From the NCBI GenBank assembly GCA_003150485.1, contig QALX01000009.1, positions 1 to 64,000 on the forward strand: a DNA stretch of 64,000 nt, in the 5' to 3' direction. Of the stretch, positions 33,408 through 42,854 are shown piece by piece; the stretch's first letter is position 1; the number at the start of each line of letters is the position of its first letter. The DNA is from Clostridiales bacterium (GTDB taxonomy: Bacteria > Bacillota > Clostridia > Oscillospirales > Oscillospiraceae). The translations under genes were made by a program, and so were the position numbers. The notes beneath the pieces are model-generated. The model did no database searches, was not told where the DNA came from, and was given only the letters and a program-made list of their open reading frames with translations.

Positions 33408-36400
33408 TTGATCACCACATTCTCCTCTCCCAGCAGCTCCCGCAGTTCCCGAATCAGCGACGTGTGAATCAGGCAGGGGGCGCCGAACCGTTTGCCGGTG
33501 TCCGCAAAGTAAAAGACCATCTGCTGATTCCCTGGGAACAGAATCAGTATCTGTTGAATTTTCTTTACCGCCGGATGGTCCATTGCGGGCAGGCGCAGGT
33601 AGATTTTCCGGGCCTCCCGCAGGATGCCCTTTCGGGGCAGTTCCCGCTCCGGCTCAGGCGCTCCGGCCTCTCCCAGGGGGTGAATCCGGTCGCAGAGGAG
33701 CTGAGGCGCCTTCTCATCCCGAACGGAGATTTTCCCCTCGGCGATCACCGCGTTCCCCTCAGTCAGGTAGTTGCCGCACTCGGACAGCGTCCGGGAAAAG
33801 ACCAGCAGCTCCATGGAGCCGGTGTCGTCCTCCAGTGTCACATAGGCCATTAGGGAATCGTTGCGGGTGGTCTTCGTCTTGGCGGCAGTGACCACCCCCG
33901 CCAGACGCACCTTCTGGTTGTCGTGAAAGCGCTCCGGTCCGGTCTCCTGGGCGAAGTCTCCGGTGATGGCCCCCATCTTGCTGGCCTGAACCCGCTGAAT
34001 CTGGCTCCGGTAGGCGTCCATGGGGTGGCCGGACAGGTAGAGGCCGGTGGTCTCCCGCTCCATGTTCAGCAGCTCCGCTTTGGTAAACTCGGGCAGGTTG
34101 GGCAGAGGCACCTCACCGGCATGCTTGTCCTGCTCCATGCCGCCGAACAGATCCACCTGGCCCTCCAGATTTTTCTTCCGGGCAGCGGCGATGCCGTCCA
34201 TCACCGGGTTCAGCACCTTGAGCAGCTGGCTCCGTTTGGCCCCCATGTTGTCAAAGGCGCCGCAGCGGATCAGATTCTCCAGGGCCCGCCGGTTCAGGTC
34301 CCGCTCGAACATCCGGTCACAGAAGTCCTGGAAGGTACGGAATGCTCCGCCCTCTTTCCGCTCCGCCACCATCTGGTCGATGAGGCCCCGGCCGATCCCC
34401 TTGACCGCCACCAGGCCGAACCGAATCCCCTCCGCCACCACGGTGAAGTCGGGGCCGGACTCGTTCACATCCGGCGGTAGCAGGGGAATCCCCATCTCCC
34501 GGCACTCGCCGATATACTCCGCCACCTTCCCGGAGACGTCCAGCACACTGGTCAGCAGCGCCGCCATATACTCCCGAGGGTAGTGGCATTTGAAATAGGC
34601 TGTCTGGTAGGCCACGATGGCGTAACACACCGCGTGGGCTTTGTTGAAGGCGTAATTGGCAAAGTCGTAGATCTCATCGTAAATGTGTTTCGCAGTGGCC
34701 TCCGGGATCCCGTTGGCCACGCAGCCTTTGATCCCCCGGTCCGGGTCGCCGTAGAGAAAGGCGTCCCGTTCCTCCTCGATCTGCTTGGCCTTCTTCTTGG
34801 AGATGGCCCGGCGCACCATGTCCGCGCCTCCCAGGGAATAACCCGCCAGCTGCTGGAAGATCATCATCACCTGTTCCTGGTAGACGATACAGCCGTAGGT
34901 GACGGACAGAATGGGCTCCAGCATGGGGTGCAGGTAACGGATCTGGGCGGGGTCGGTTTTGCAGGCGATAAAGCGGGGGATGGACTCCATGGGGCCGGGG
35001 CGGTACAGGGCGATGATGGCGGTCAGATCCTCAATGGAGGTGGGCTTCATCTGGACACAGACCCCGGTCATGCCGCCGGACTCCATCTGAAAGACGCCGG
35101 AGGTGTGGCCCCCCGCGATCATGCGGAAGGTCTCCGGGTCATCATCAGGAATCCGGGCCGGGTCAAAGTCCGGCTCCCGCCGACAGATCATCTTCCGGGC
35201 GTCGTCCAGCACCGTCAGGTTGCGCAGCCCTAGAAAATCCATTTTCAGCAGGCCCAGCTCCTCCAACGTGGTCATCACGTACTGGGTCACCATGGTCTCG
35301 TCGTTCCGGGCCAGGGGCACGTAGTTGTACACCGGCAGCCGGGTAATCACCACCCCCGCCGCGTGCTTGGAGGCGTGGCGGGGCATCCCCTCGATGGCCC
35401 GAGCGGTGTCAATCAGGGTGCGGACCCGCTCGTCCTCCTCGTACTGCTCCCGCAGGGGCTTTGACAGGCGCAGGGCGTCGTCCAGGGTGATATGCAGGGT
35501 GGAGGGCACCTGCTTGGCCAGCTGGTCCACCTCGTTGTAGGGAAAATTCAGGGTCCGGCCCACGTCCCGCAGGACCCCCCGGGCCGCCATGGTGCCAAAG
35601 GTGACGATCTGGGCCACGTGGTCGCTGCCGTACTTCCGATTCACGTAGTCGATGATCTCTCCCCGGCGGCGGTAGCAGAAGTCCATGTCGATATCCGGCA
35701 TGGTGACCCGCTCCGGGTTCAGGAACCGTTCAAAGTACAGGCCGTACTGCATGGGGTCCACATCGGTGATCTCCATGCAGTACGACACCATGGAGCCGGC
35801 GGCCGAGCCCCGGCCCGGCCCCACCGGAATATCCTGACTCCGGGCGTAGGCCACAAAATCCGCCACAATCAGAAAGTAGTCCACAAACCCCATTTTCCGG
35901 ATCATATCCATCTCATAGTGGAGCCGCTGGCGGTAGGCCTCGGAGCCGTGGGGATAGCGCTTCCGGAACCCCTTTTCGCACAGCTCGGCAAACAGCGTCT
36001 CCCCGTCGTACCCCTCCGGGTACTGGAACTCGGGCAGGTGGTGTTCCCCAAAGCGGAAGGTCATGTTGCACCGGTCCGCAATGCGGCCAGTGTTGTCCAG
36101 GGCCTCCGGAAAGTCCTTACACCAGGCCTCCATCTCCTCCCGGGACTTGATATAGAATTCCTCGGTCTCAAACTGCATCCGGTTGGGGTCGTCCACCGTC
36201 TTCCCCATCTGGATGCACATGAGCACATCCTGGGATTTTGCGTCCGCTCGGGTCAGGTAGTGGGCATCGTTGGTGGCCACCAGGGGAATTCCGGTCTCCC
36301 GGTGGATCTGAAGCAGGCCCTCCAGCACCGTTTGCTGGGCAGGGATACCGTGGTCCTGGAGCTCCAGGTAGTAATTCCCCTCCCCCATCAGCTCCGCCAT

Positions 36401-36880
36401 CATCAGGGCGTGCTCCTTCGCCCCAGTGTAATCCCCTGCCAGCAGCTTTTTTGGCACTTCCCCTCCCAGGCAGGCAGACAGGGCGATGAGCCCTTGATGG
36501 TGCTCCCGGAGCAGGTCCAGGTCAATCCGGGGCTTGCCGTAAAACCCCTCCAAGTTGGCCTGAGAGACCATGTAGGACAGGTTTCGGTACCCCTCCTCGT
36601 CCCGGCACAGGAGCACCAGGTGGCGGTGATCGGAATCCAGCTCGTGGACCCGGTCAAAGCGGGTCCGGGCCGCCACATAGACCTCACAGCCGATGATGGG
36701 CTTGACCCCCTCCTCCCGGCAGGCTCTGTAGAAGTCCACGCAGCCGTACATGACGCCGTGGTCCGTGATCGCCACTGCCGGCTGGCCCAGTTCCTTGACC
36801 CGCCGCACCAGATCCCGGATGCGGCAGGCGCCGTCCAACAGGGAAAACTCCGTATGCACGTGGAGATGGACAAAGGACAT
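33404..36880 (-). CDS. dnaE: DNA polymerase III alpha subunit (DnaE1-type)
   Basis: Replicative DNA polymerase catalytic subunit, 1158 residues. The N-terminal PHP domain starts FVHLHVHTEFSLLDGACRI. The polymerase core shows GPGRGSAAGSMVSY near 355, with the catalytic aspartates in MPDIDMDFCYRRRGEIIDYV near 400 and a third near 550. The helix-hairpin-helix and the OB fold (VRLAGVVTAAKTKTTRNDSLMAYVTLED near 1000) follow. AGAAAGGAGG precedes the ATG. A Firmicute of this kind should also carry polC elsewhere, and then DnaE would be the primer-extending enzyme. Confidence 0.97.
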   Translation of the reverse strand: MSFVHLHVHTEFSLLDGACRIRDLVRRVKELGQPAVAITDHGVMYGCVDFYRACREEGVKPIIGCEVYVAARTRFDRVHELDSDHRHLVLLCRDEEGYRNLSYMVSQANLEGFYGKPRIDLDLLREHHQGLIALSACLGGEVPKKLLAGDYTGAKEHALMMAELMGEGNYYLELQDHGIPAQQTVLEGLLQIHRETGIPLVATNDAHYLTRADAKSQDVLMCIQMGKTVDDPNRMQFETEEFYIKSREEMEAWCKDFPEALDNTGRIADRCNMTFRFGEHHLPEFQYPEGYDGETLFAELCEKGFRKRYPHGSEAYRQRLHYEMDMIRKMGFVDYFLIVADFVAYARSQDIPVGPGRGSAAGSMVSYCMEITDVDPMQYGLYFERFLNPERVTMPDIDMDFCYRRRGEIIDYVNRKYGSDHVAQIVTFGTMAARGVLRDVGRTLNFPYNEVDQLAKQVPSTLHITLDDALRLSKPLREQYEEDERVRTLIDTARAIEGMPRHASKHAAGVVITRLPVYNYVPLARNDETMVTQYVMTTLEELGLLKMDFLGLRNLTVLDDARKMICRREPDFDPARIPDDDPETFRMIAGGHTSGVFQMESGGMTGVCVQMKPTSIEDLTAIIALYRPGPMESIPRFIACKTDPAQIRYLHPMLEPILSVTYGCIVYQEQVMMIFQQLAGYSLGGADMVRRAISKKKAKQIEEERDAFLYGDPDRGIKGCVANGIPEATAKHIYDEIYDFANYAFNKAHAVCYAIVAYQTAYFKCHYPREYMAALLTSVLDVSGKVAEYIGECREMGIPLLPPDVNESGPDFTVVAEGIRFGLVAVKGIGRGLIDQMVAERKEGGAFRTFQDFCDRMFERDLNRRALENLIRCGAFDNMGAKRSQLLKVLNPVMDGIAAARKKNLEGQVDLFGGMEQDKHAGEVPLPNLPEFTKAELLNMERETTGLYLSGHPMDAYRSQIQRVQASKMGAITGDFAQETGPERFHDNQKVRLAGVVTAAKTKTTRNDSLMAYVTLEDDTGSMELLVFSRTLSECGNYLTEGNAVIAEGKISVRDEKAPQLLCDRIHPLGEAGAPEPERELPRKGILREARKIYLRLPAMDHPAVKKIQQILILFPGNQQMVFYFADTGKRFGAPCLIHTSLIRELRELLGEENVVIK

Positions 36881-36963
36881 CGTTTCCGCCCTCCTTTCTC
36901 ATGATGGTTCTTTCAACCAGTTAGTATAGCATTATCCTCCCGAGATTACACTATCTTTTCGTC

Positions 36964-36999
36964 AAAAAAAGCCCCGCCGCGGAACTTCTCTGCGGCAGG
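36964..36999 (-). terminator. Terminator of the rapZ-yvcK-whiA unit
   Basis: CCTGCCGC and GCGGCGGG pair (one G-U) around an 11-base loop on the minus strand, followed by seven T at 36970-36964. Confidence 0.88.
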
Positions 37000-37025
37000 A
37001 CAACGCCTTACAGCCAATCAGCGCA

Positions 37026-37271
37026 CTACCGGCCCATGGAACGGAGCGCAGCACGGGCCCGTTCCTCATCCTCTCTATGGACATAAATCCGGTACTCCAG
37101 GACCGCCTGAGGATGGATGCCCAGATGGCCCATCTGGTGGCTGCTGGCCGTGAGGTTTTTGGTTCTCAGCACGTAGTTGACACCTGCGTCGGACAGGCAC
37201 TGGCGCGCCGCCATCTGCTCCTCCATGGACAGGGTAATCATCAGCTCTCTCCGGTTGAAAACGGTGATCAT
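37026..37271 (-). CDS. Unknown 81-residue protein after whiA
   Basis: A short protein not assigned to a named family. The sequence has MEEQMAARQCLSDAGVNYVLRTKNL, then YRIYVHREDEERARAALRSM at the C-terminus. Its beta-alpha-beta pattern resembles DUF2007-type putative signalling domains, which also place a YxVxREDxExAxxxL stretch at the end. The ribosome binding site AAAGGAG lies within the last codons of whiA, and the stop of whiA is three bases upstream, so it is translated with that operon. Confidence 0.72.
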   Translation of the reverse strand: MITVFNRRELMITLSMEEQMAARQCLSDAGVNYVLRTKNLTASSHQMGHLGIHPQAVLEYRIYVHREDEERARAALRSMGR

Positions 37272-37274
37272 CCT

Positions 37275-38174
37275 TTACAGCTCCTTTCCCAGTTCCAGCA
37301 GCTTGCGCAGCCGGTGGTTCAGACAGGACTTGGTCACCGGCGGGCAGCACAGCTCCGCCAGCTGAGCCAGGGACAGCTCCGGGTGCTCCACCCGCAGGGC
37401 CGCAGTCTCCTGGAGCTTGTCCGGCAGCCGGGCCAGCTCTCCCCGCCGCTTCAGGCGGTGGATGGCCTCAATCTGGCTCTGGGCCGCCTGGACCGCCTTG
37501 TCCACGTTGGCCACATCGCAGTTCAGCCGCCGGTTCACCCCGTTCATCAGGTTTTTCTCCACCTTGGCGTTCATCACCTCCATGGCCGCCAGAGGCGCAC
37601 CGATGGTGGTAAGGACGTCCGCGATGACCTCGCTCTGTTTGAAATAGGTGACGTAGTTGGATTTCCGGGTGGTCTCCTTGGGACGCAGGTCCAGCTCAGG
37701 CAGCAGGGCCTGGAGCTCTCGGTGGACATAGTAATGGGTGGTGGTGATCTCCAGGTGGTACCGCTTTTTCGGGTCGGTCACCGAGCCGCCGGAGAGGAAC
37801 GCCCCCCGGAGAAAGGCCGCCTTGGTCATCTGCTCCTCCAGCACCGCGTAGTTGATGTGCTGGAAAACCGCCGTCTCCGCGCTGTAGCCAAAGGTGTCCA
37901 GCATCCGGGCGATTTTTTCCCGGTCGGTACACAGAAAGGTCTGCTTGCCCCGGGTCTCCTCCTCTGGCGTCCGATCGAAGGCTAGGCCGAAGGCCCGCTG
38001 AAAGAGCTTGGGCAACCGCTGGGCAAAGTCCAGGGACTGGGTGGTAATCCGCACCTCCCAGGGGGTGAACACGTTGCAAAACAGCAGCACCCCGTATGCC
38101 TCCGCCTGGGCGCACTCCAGATGGCTCATTCTTTCCCGGCAGAGCTCTCCCTTGGTCTCCGATGAAAAGGACAT
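37275..38174 (-). CDS. whiA: WhiA, DNA-binding division/sporulation regulator
   Basis: A 299-residue protein with an N-terminal degenerate LAGLIDADG-type fold and a C-terminal helix-turn-helix. It begins MSFSSETKGELCRE. The core shows FLRGAFLSGGSVTDPKKRYHLEI and RKSNYVTYFKQSEVIADVLTTIGA, and the HTH is in HPELSLAQLAELCCPPVTKSCLNHRLRKLLEL. In Firmicutes WhiA influences cell division and DNA segregation. The order rapZ-yvcK-whiA is conserved in Gram-positives, and the genes are nearly touching. Confidence 0.96.
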   Translation of the reverse strand: MSFSSETKGELCRERMSHLECAQAEAYGVLLFCNVFTPWEVRITTQSLDFAQRLPKLFQRAFGLAFDRTPEEETRGKQTFLCTDREKIARMLDTFGYSAETAVFQHINYAVLEEQMTKAAFLRGAFLSGGSVTDPKKRYHLEITTTHYYVHRELQALLPELDLRPKETTRKSNYVTYFKQSEVIADVLTTIGAPLAAMEVMNAKVEKNLMNGVNRRLNCDVANVDKAVQAAQSQIEAIHRLKRRGELARLPDKLQETAALRVEHPELSLAQLAELCCPPVTKSCLNHRLRKLLELGKEL

Positions 38175-38196
38175 GATTTTCTCCGCTCCTTCGCGT

Positions 38197-39234
38197 CTAT
38201 TTCTCCCGAATGTACCGGATGCCGCAGTCCGTCCAGGTGCGGACGCAGTGGGCCTCGATGAGATCCATAATCGCCCGGGCCAGCTTCACCGGGTCGTGCC
38301 GGGCCCGGCCGCCGCCGTTTTCGTCCGCCAGGGGGCGGCAGGTCAGCTGGACCCCCAGCCGCTCAATCTCCTCCCAGTCGATCTGAATGGGCTCCGCCTT
38401 CTCCGTTCGGTACCGCTCCACCACCTGGGTGGGCAGCTCGGTGGAGTTGGCCAGGCACAGGTCCACCAGCCCCTCCTGGGCGTGGGCAAACAGGGCCTTC
38501 AGGTGGTCGGAGAGCGTATATCCCTCGGTCTCCCCCTCCTGAGTCATGATGTTGGCGATGTAAATGCGCAGGGCATGGGAACTGGCAATGGCCTCCGCCA
38601 CGCCGTCCACCAGCAGGTTGGGAATCACGCTGGTATAGAGGCTCCCCGGCCCCAACAGGATGATGTCCGCCCGGCGGATGGCCTCCAGGGCAGCGTCCAG
38701 AGGCGCCGGGCGCTCCGGGCGCATGTAAACCCGGGTAATCCGGCAGTTCTGGGCCCGCTTAAAGGCAGAGATCTTGGATTCGCCCATCACCGAGGTGCCG
38801 TTTTCAAACTCCGCCACCACGTTGACGTTCTCGTTGGTCACCGGCAGCACCTGACCGTTGATGGCTAGTACCTCGCTCATCCGGGCCACCGCCTGGTCAA
38901 AAGATGGAGAGATACCGTTCAGCGCCGCCAGGAATAAATTCCCAAAACTCTGACCTGCCAAGCTGCCCTCCTTGAATCGGTAGTCCAGCAGATCCTCCAT
39001 AATGGGCTCCGCGTTGGCCATGGCCTGAAGGCAGCTTCGGATATCGCCGGGAGGCGGCATCCCCAGGTCCTGGCGCAGCATCCCGGACCCACCGCCGTCG
39101 TCGGCCACGGTGACGATGGCGGTCAGATTGTCCGTATAATATTTCAGGCCGCGGAGCATGGTGGACAGGCCCGTGCCGCCCCCAAGCGCCGCCACCCGCG
39201 GGCCGCCGCCCACTGGGATTTTAGAATGGCTCAT
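38197..39234 (-). CDS. yvcK: YvcK/GlmR, UDP-GlcNAc-binding envelope regulator
   Basis: A 345-residue protein of the CofD-like family. In Bacillus it binds UDP-GlcNAc and controls carbon flow into peptidoglycan, being needed for growth on gluconeogenic carbon. The N-terminus has VAALGGGTGLSTMLRGLK and TAIVTVADDGGGSGMLR, which form the nucleotide-sugar site. Further family blocks are PPGDIRSCL, GNLFLAALNG and ILLGPGSLYTSVIPNLLV. It starts one base after the rapZ stop. Confidence 0.96.
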   Translation of the reverse strand: MSHSKIPVGGGPRVAALGGGTGLSTMLRGLKYYTDNLTAIVTVADDGGGSGMLRQDLGMPPPGDIRSCLQAMANAEPIMEDLLDYRFKEGSLAGQSFGNLFLAALNGISPSFDQAVARMSEVLAINGQVLPVTNENVNVVAEFENGTSVMGESKISAFKRAQNCRITRVYMRPERPAPLDAALEAIRRADIILLGPGSLYTSVIPNLLVDGVAEAIASSHALRIYIANIMTQEGETEGYTLSDHLKALFAHAQEGLVDLCLANSTELPTQVVERYRTEKAEPIQIDWEEIERLGVQLTCRPLADENGGGRARHDPVKLARAIMDLIEAHCVRTWTDCGIRYIREK

Positions 39235-39235
39235 C

Positions 39236-40108
39236 TTATTTTCGCTCCCGGGTCATGTCTCGGTGGCTCTCGGTCACCGGATAGCCAATGGCTCGAATCT
39301 GCTGGACAATGGCGTGGGAGATGGCCACCGAACGGTGCTGACCGCCGGTGCAGCCCACCGCAATGACCAGGCTGCTCTTCCCCTCCTCCTCGTACAGGGG
39401 GAGCAGGAAGCGGAGGAGGTCTTCCAGCTTGCTCAAAAAGACCGCCGTCTCCTCATACTGAAACAGATAGTCCCGCACCGGCTCCTCCAGACCGTTGTGC
39501 TGCCGCAGCTCCGCCTTGTAGAAGGGGTTGGGCAGAAACCGGACGTCCAGCACCAAATCCGCCTCCAGGGGCAGGCCGTACTTGTATCCAAAGGACTGGA
39601 CGTTGACCTGGAGCTGCTGGCGCCGGTCCCTGTCGCCGAACAGCTGCAGCAGCACGCTGCGCAGCTTGGCGTTGGTGTGGAAGGTGGTGCTGTCGATGAT
39701 ATAGTCCGCCCGCTGCCGCACCGGGGTGAGCAACGCCTTCTCCCGCTCCACCGCCTGGGACAGGGAGACCCCGCCCACCGCCAGGGGATGGCTGCGGCGG
39801 GTCTCCTTATAGCGCTGGATAATGGCCGGGGTAGAGGCCTCCAAAAACAGCAGCTTGCAGTCAATCCCCATCCCCTTCATGGCGTCCAGGGCGGTAAACA
39901 GCTCGTCAAAATTTTTGCCGCCCCGGATGTCGCTGACCAGCGCCACCCGGTTATAGCTGTTGTTACCGCCGCTGATGCACAGCTCTGCAAACCGGGTCAT
40001 CAGGGCTGCCGGCATATTGTCGATGGTATAAAACCCCGCATCCTCCAAAAACTCGCCCGCCTTGCTCTTTCCAGCGCCGGACAGGCCGGAAATAATAATC
40101 ATTTGCAT
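39236..40108 (-). CDS. rapZ: RapZ/YvcJ nucleotide-binding protein
   Basis: A 290-residue ATP/GTP-binding protein; in E. coli RapZ senses glucosamine-6-phosphate and guides decay of the small RNA GlmZ, while in Gram-positives the role is less clear. Walker A is ISGLSGAGKS (residues 5-14) and a Walker B-like VALVSDIRGG lies near 60. The C-terminal effector domain shows SFGYKYGLPLEADLVLDVRFLPNP and the VAVGCTGGQHRSVAIS phosphate loop. It is translated just ahead of yvcK. Confidence 0.96.
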   Translation of the reverse strand: MQMIIISGLSGAGKSKAGEFLEDAGFYTIDNMPAALMTRFAELCISGGNNSYNRVALVSDIRGGKNFDELFTALDAMKGMGIDCKLLFLEASTPAIIQRYKETRRSHPLAVGGVSLSQAVEREKALLTPVRQRADYIIDSTTFHTNAKLRSVLLQLFGDRDRRQQLQVNVQSFGYKYGLPLEADLVLDVRFLPNPFYKAELRQHNGLEEPVRDYLFQYEETAVFLSKLEDLLRFLLPLYEEEGKSSLVIAVGCTGGQHRSVAISHAIVQQIRAIGYPVTESHRDMTRERK

Positions 40109-40178
40109 TGCTTTCGCGCCTCCTGGCCCTCTTTGGTTCTCTCTCTTTTTTCTCTCTGCGGCAGGCGCCGCCTGCCGG

Positions 40179-41093
40179 TCAAGGCATACGCTTCACTTCT
40201 AATTCCAGGGTCACTCCGGTTTTCTCCCGCACAACGGTCCGAATCTGCTCCGTCAGCGCCAGCACATCGGCGCAGGTAGCGCCGCCCCGGTTGATGACAA
40301 ACCCGGCGTGCTTTTCGCTGACCTGGGCGCCGCCCACTGTCAGCCCCTTCAGGCCGCACTGGTCGATGAGGGCGGCGGCAAAGCCGCCCGCCGGCCGTTT
40401 AAAGGTGCTGCCGGCGCTGGGATATTCCAGGGGCTGTTTGCTCCTCCGCTTCTGGGCCAGCTCCTCCATCCGTCCCTGGATCTTCGCAGAGTCCCCAGGG
40501 GTCAGCTGGAGCAGGCCGCCGGTGATAATCTCCCGTCCGCCGGCAAAAAAGCTGGTACGGTAACCCAGACGCTGTTCCTCGCCCCGGCGCACACCGCTCT
40601 GGCCCTCCGGAGTCAGGTAGCGGGTCTCCAGCAGCACATCCTTTAGCTCCCCGCCATAGGCGCCGGCATTCATCACAATGCCCCCGCCCAGGGTCCCGGG
40701 AATGCCTGAGGCAAACTCCAGTCCGGTGAGGCTGTGCCGGAGGGCAAAGGCCGCCACCTGGGAGAGCAGAATCCCTGCGCCGCAGTCGATCACATTTCCG
40801 GGCAGCAGCTCCAGGCGGCTGAGTCCCTTGGATGTCTTCATCACAAAGCAGTCCGACGGCTCATCCTGCCAGAGCAGGTTGGTTCCGTTGCCAAACACAA
40901 AGGGCGTCACCCCCGCTTCCCTGGCCGTCCGAAGCGCCGCAATCAGCTCCGCCTCCGAAGCTGGAAGCGCCATCAGGCGGACCGGGCCGCCAATTTGAAA
41001 GGAGGTATGCCTGGACATGGGCTCCCACTCCAACAGGGTCAGGCTCGGGCAGGCAAGCTGTAATTGTTGTTTTAAAGTTTCATAACGGTCCAT
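40179..41093 (-). CDS. murB: UDP-N-acetylenolpyruvoylglucosamine reductase
   Basis: An FAD enzyme that makes UDP-MurNAc for peptidoglycan. The 304 residues fit the short type. The FAD fold shows RHTSFQIGGPVRLMALP near 29, VFGNGTNLLW near 65, and GLEFASGIPGTLGGGIVMNAGAYGGE near 122. The reduction-site serine lies in PSAGSTFKRP near 225, and the C-terminal HAGFVINRGGAT is present. GGAGG precedes the ATG at 41093. rapZ follows after 70 bases. Confidence 0.96.
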   Translation of the reverse strand: MDRYETLKQQLQLACPSLTLLEWEPMSRHTSFQIGGPVRLMALPASEAELIAALRTAREAGVTPFVFGNGTNLLWQDEPSDCFVMKTSKGLSRLELLPGNVIDCGAGILLSQVAAFALRHSLTGLEFASGIPGTLGGGIVMNAGAYGGELKDVLLETRYLTPEGQSGVRRGEEQRLGYRTSFFAGGREIITGGLLQLTPGDSAKIQGRMEELAQKRRSKQPLEYPSAGSTFKRPAGGFAAALIDQCGLKGLTVGGAQVSEKHAGFVINRGGATCADVLALTEQIRTVVREKTGVTLELEVKRMP

Positions 41094-41166
41094 GCTTCGG
41101 CCTCCATCCTATAGTCATACTAGTTTAGTATATCAGATATTCCGAAAAATTAGAATAACCAAAGAC

Positions 41167-41203
41167 AAAAGAAAGACGAGAAGTTTTCCCTTCCCGTCTT
41201 TCC
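41167..41203 (-). terminator. Terminator after coaX
   Basis: GAAAGACGGGAAG and the TTCTCGTCTTTC arm pair with one mismatch on the minus strand, followed by a TTTTG tail. Confidence 0.7.
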
Positions 41204-41216
41204 GTCCTCTTTTTGC

Positions 41217-41999
41217 TCAGCGGCTTTTCTTGTACTTGTCGTAGATGCTCACCAGGCCATCCAGAATCAGCCCGCCGTCTACCACATCGATCACGGAGGT
41301 GTTCTCCGCTACCAGCCGCGCCAGGCCGCCGGTGGCCACAACCTTGGCCTTGTCCCCGTTTTGCAGCTCCGCCTTGGTGTTGCGGATCAGGTACTCAATG
41401 GAGCCGATGTACCCCAGCAGGCCGCCGATCTGAATCTGGCTCACCGTATCCATGCCCATAAAGGTAGGCGGAACCGCCAACTCAATCTGGGGCAGCTGGG
41501 CCGTGCGCTGGAACAGAGCATTGACCGAGATCTGAACGCCGGCCAGGATGCAGCCGCCCCGATAGCAGCCGCCCTCGTCGATGGCGTCCAGGGTGGTGGC
41601 TGTGCCAAAGTCCAGTGCGATCAGCGGCGCACCGTACTTTTCTACCGCCGCCATACAGGCCACCGACCGGTCCGCGCCCAAGCCGGAATAGTCTACCCCT
41701 TCGGGGTAGTTCAGGCTGGGGAATACGTGCTCGTTGACCACAATGGGCACCCGGTCGAAGTACTTGATAATGGCATTGGTCAGCGCGTGCATGATACCGG
41801 GTACCACGCTGCAGATAATTACGTCCTCCACTTCCCGCGGGTCCAGCCCAAACCGGTGGAAATAAGCCCAAGCGTTGAGGCCCAGCTCATCTGATGTCCT
41901 GGTCACATTGCTGGTTAAGCGGAAGGTACCGGCAATCTTCTGGTCCTTGTATACCCCGAATACAATGTTGGAGTTGCCAACGTCAATCAGCAAAAGCAT
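41217..41999 (-). CDS. coaX: Type III pantothenate kinase
   Basis: Phosphorylates pantothenate, the first step of coenzyme A synthesis; the CoaX type is not inhibited by CoA. The 260 residues show the ASKHA ATP loop LLIDVGNSNIVFGVY at the N-terminus, YSGLGADRSVACMAA near 105, and the catalytic IALDFGTATTLDAIDE near 125, followed by GGCILAGVQISVNALFQRTAQLP. The start overlaps the last codons of the phosphodiesterase gene by 13 bases, indicating coupled translation. Confidence 0.96.
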   Translation of the reverse strand: MLLLIDVGNSNIVFGVYKDQKIAGTFRLTSNVTRTSDELGLNAWAYFHRFGLDPREVEDVIICSVVPGIMHALTNAIIKYFDRVPIVVNEHVFPSLNYPEGVDYSGLGADRSVACMAAVEKYGAPLIALDFGTATTLDAIDEGGCYRGGCILAGVQISVNALFQRTAQLPQIELAVPPTFMGMDTVSQIQIGGLLGYIGSIEYLIRNTKAELQNGDKAKVVATGGLARLVAENTSVIDVVDGGLILDGLVSIYDKYKKSR

Positions 42000-42478
42000 A
42001 TGATGTCCTCCTCAGAAAAGACTCTTTTTATTTTTCCTTTGATCTTCCCCTGTTCCACCTGCAGAACCCCGTAAGTGGGCGGGTTCCGCCCCACCGCGCC
42101 GGGGTTGAGCACGTGGAGGCTGCCACGCTTTTCGTAGTGAACTTGGTGGGTATGCCCACAGAGGACCATAGCCGCTTCCGTATCCTGTCCCAAGTGTGTC
42201 AGTGCCCGATAGCTCTGTTTAACGCCGCGGCTGTGACCGTGGCAAAAGGTGATCCTGCATCCCTCCAGCGTCAAAACTCGCTCCAGCGGCGCGTCGGGCT
42301 GCCAGTCGCAGTTGCCGGGCACCTGCTCAATAGCAAGCTCCGGATACATCCAGCTCAGCTCCCGGGCATCCTCCCAATAGTCCCCCAAATGGAGCACCAG
42401 GTCCGGCTCTTCCTGTTCCACCGCCGCAATCATGTGGTTCAAATCGCCGTGGGAGTCTGAGAAAACAATTACCTTCAA
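41987..42478 (-). CDS. YfcE/MJ0936-family metallophosphoesterase
   Basis: A 163-residue single-domain metal-dependent phosphodiesterase. The conserved metal and active-site motifs are present: FSDSHGD near 6, LHLGDYWED near 30, the GNCD motif near 57, FCHGHSRG near 80 and CGHTHQVHYE near 108. The TTG at 42478 is chosen because AGGAAG lies 8 bases upstream and the protein then begins MKVIVFSDSHGD; the GTG at 42487 is too close to that site. The natural substrate is unknown. It is upstream of coaX in one operon. Confidence 0.87.
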   Translation of the reverse strand: MKVIVFSDSHGDLNHMIAAVEQEEPDLVLHLGDYWEDARELSWMYPELAIEQVPGNCDWQPDAPLERVLTLEGCRITFCHGHSRGVKQSYRALTHLGQDTEAAMVLCGHTHQVHYEKRGSLHVLNPGAVGRNPPTYGVLQVEQGKIKGKIKRVFSEEDIICFC

Positions 42479-42535
42479 CGAAGTCACTTCCTGTCTCTGG
42501 ACGCATATACTGGCATGAATAAAGGGGGCATTCTT

Positions 42536-42817
42536 ATGAACAATTCATCCCGTTCCAATCCGCTTAACTCGCCGGACGCCGCCGCCCTGCTCAAGGACAA
42601 AAGCGCGCTGAAAAAGCTGCTGGCCTCCCCCGAGGCCAAAAAGCTCATGTCCATGTTGACCGCCCAGGACACCGGCCAGCTGAAATCCGCAGCGGAACAG
42701 GCAAAAAACGGCGACACCTCCGCCCTGCTGTCCATGGTCAACGGCCTAATGGAGCGCCCGGGCGGCGCGCAGCTGATGCAGCAGATCGAGCAGAAATTTC
42801 CCGGCAAAAAATCCTGA
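42536..42817 (+). CDS. Unknown 93-residue protein (first of a three-gene cassette)
   Basis: Not a family I can name. It is short and helical: LNSPDAAALLKDKSALKKLLASPEAKKLMSML, then QLKSAAEQAKNGDTSALLSMVNGLMERPGGAQLMQQIEQKFP. The repeated LLASPEAKKLM / PGGAQLMQQI pattern suggests small paired helices. AAAGGGGG precedes the ATG at 42536. The next two genes are also small and unknown, with close spacing and overlap, and the same order seems to recur in spore-forming Clostridia, but I cannot verify that here. Confidence 0.72.
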   Translation: MNNSSRSNPLNSPDAAALLKDKSALKKLLASPEAKKLMSMLTAQDTGQLKSAAEQAKNGDTSALLSMVNGLMERPGGAQLMQQIEQKFPGKKS

Positions 42818-42854
42818 CCGTTCAGGTGCCGGAGGCTGAGAACAGGAGGAGTTT

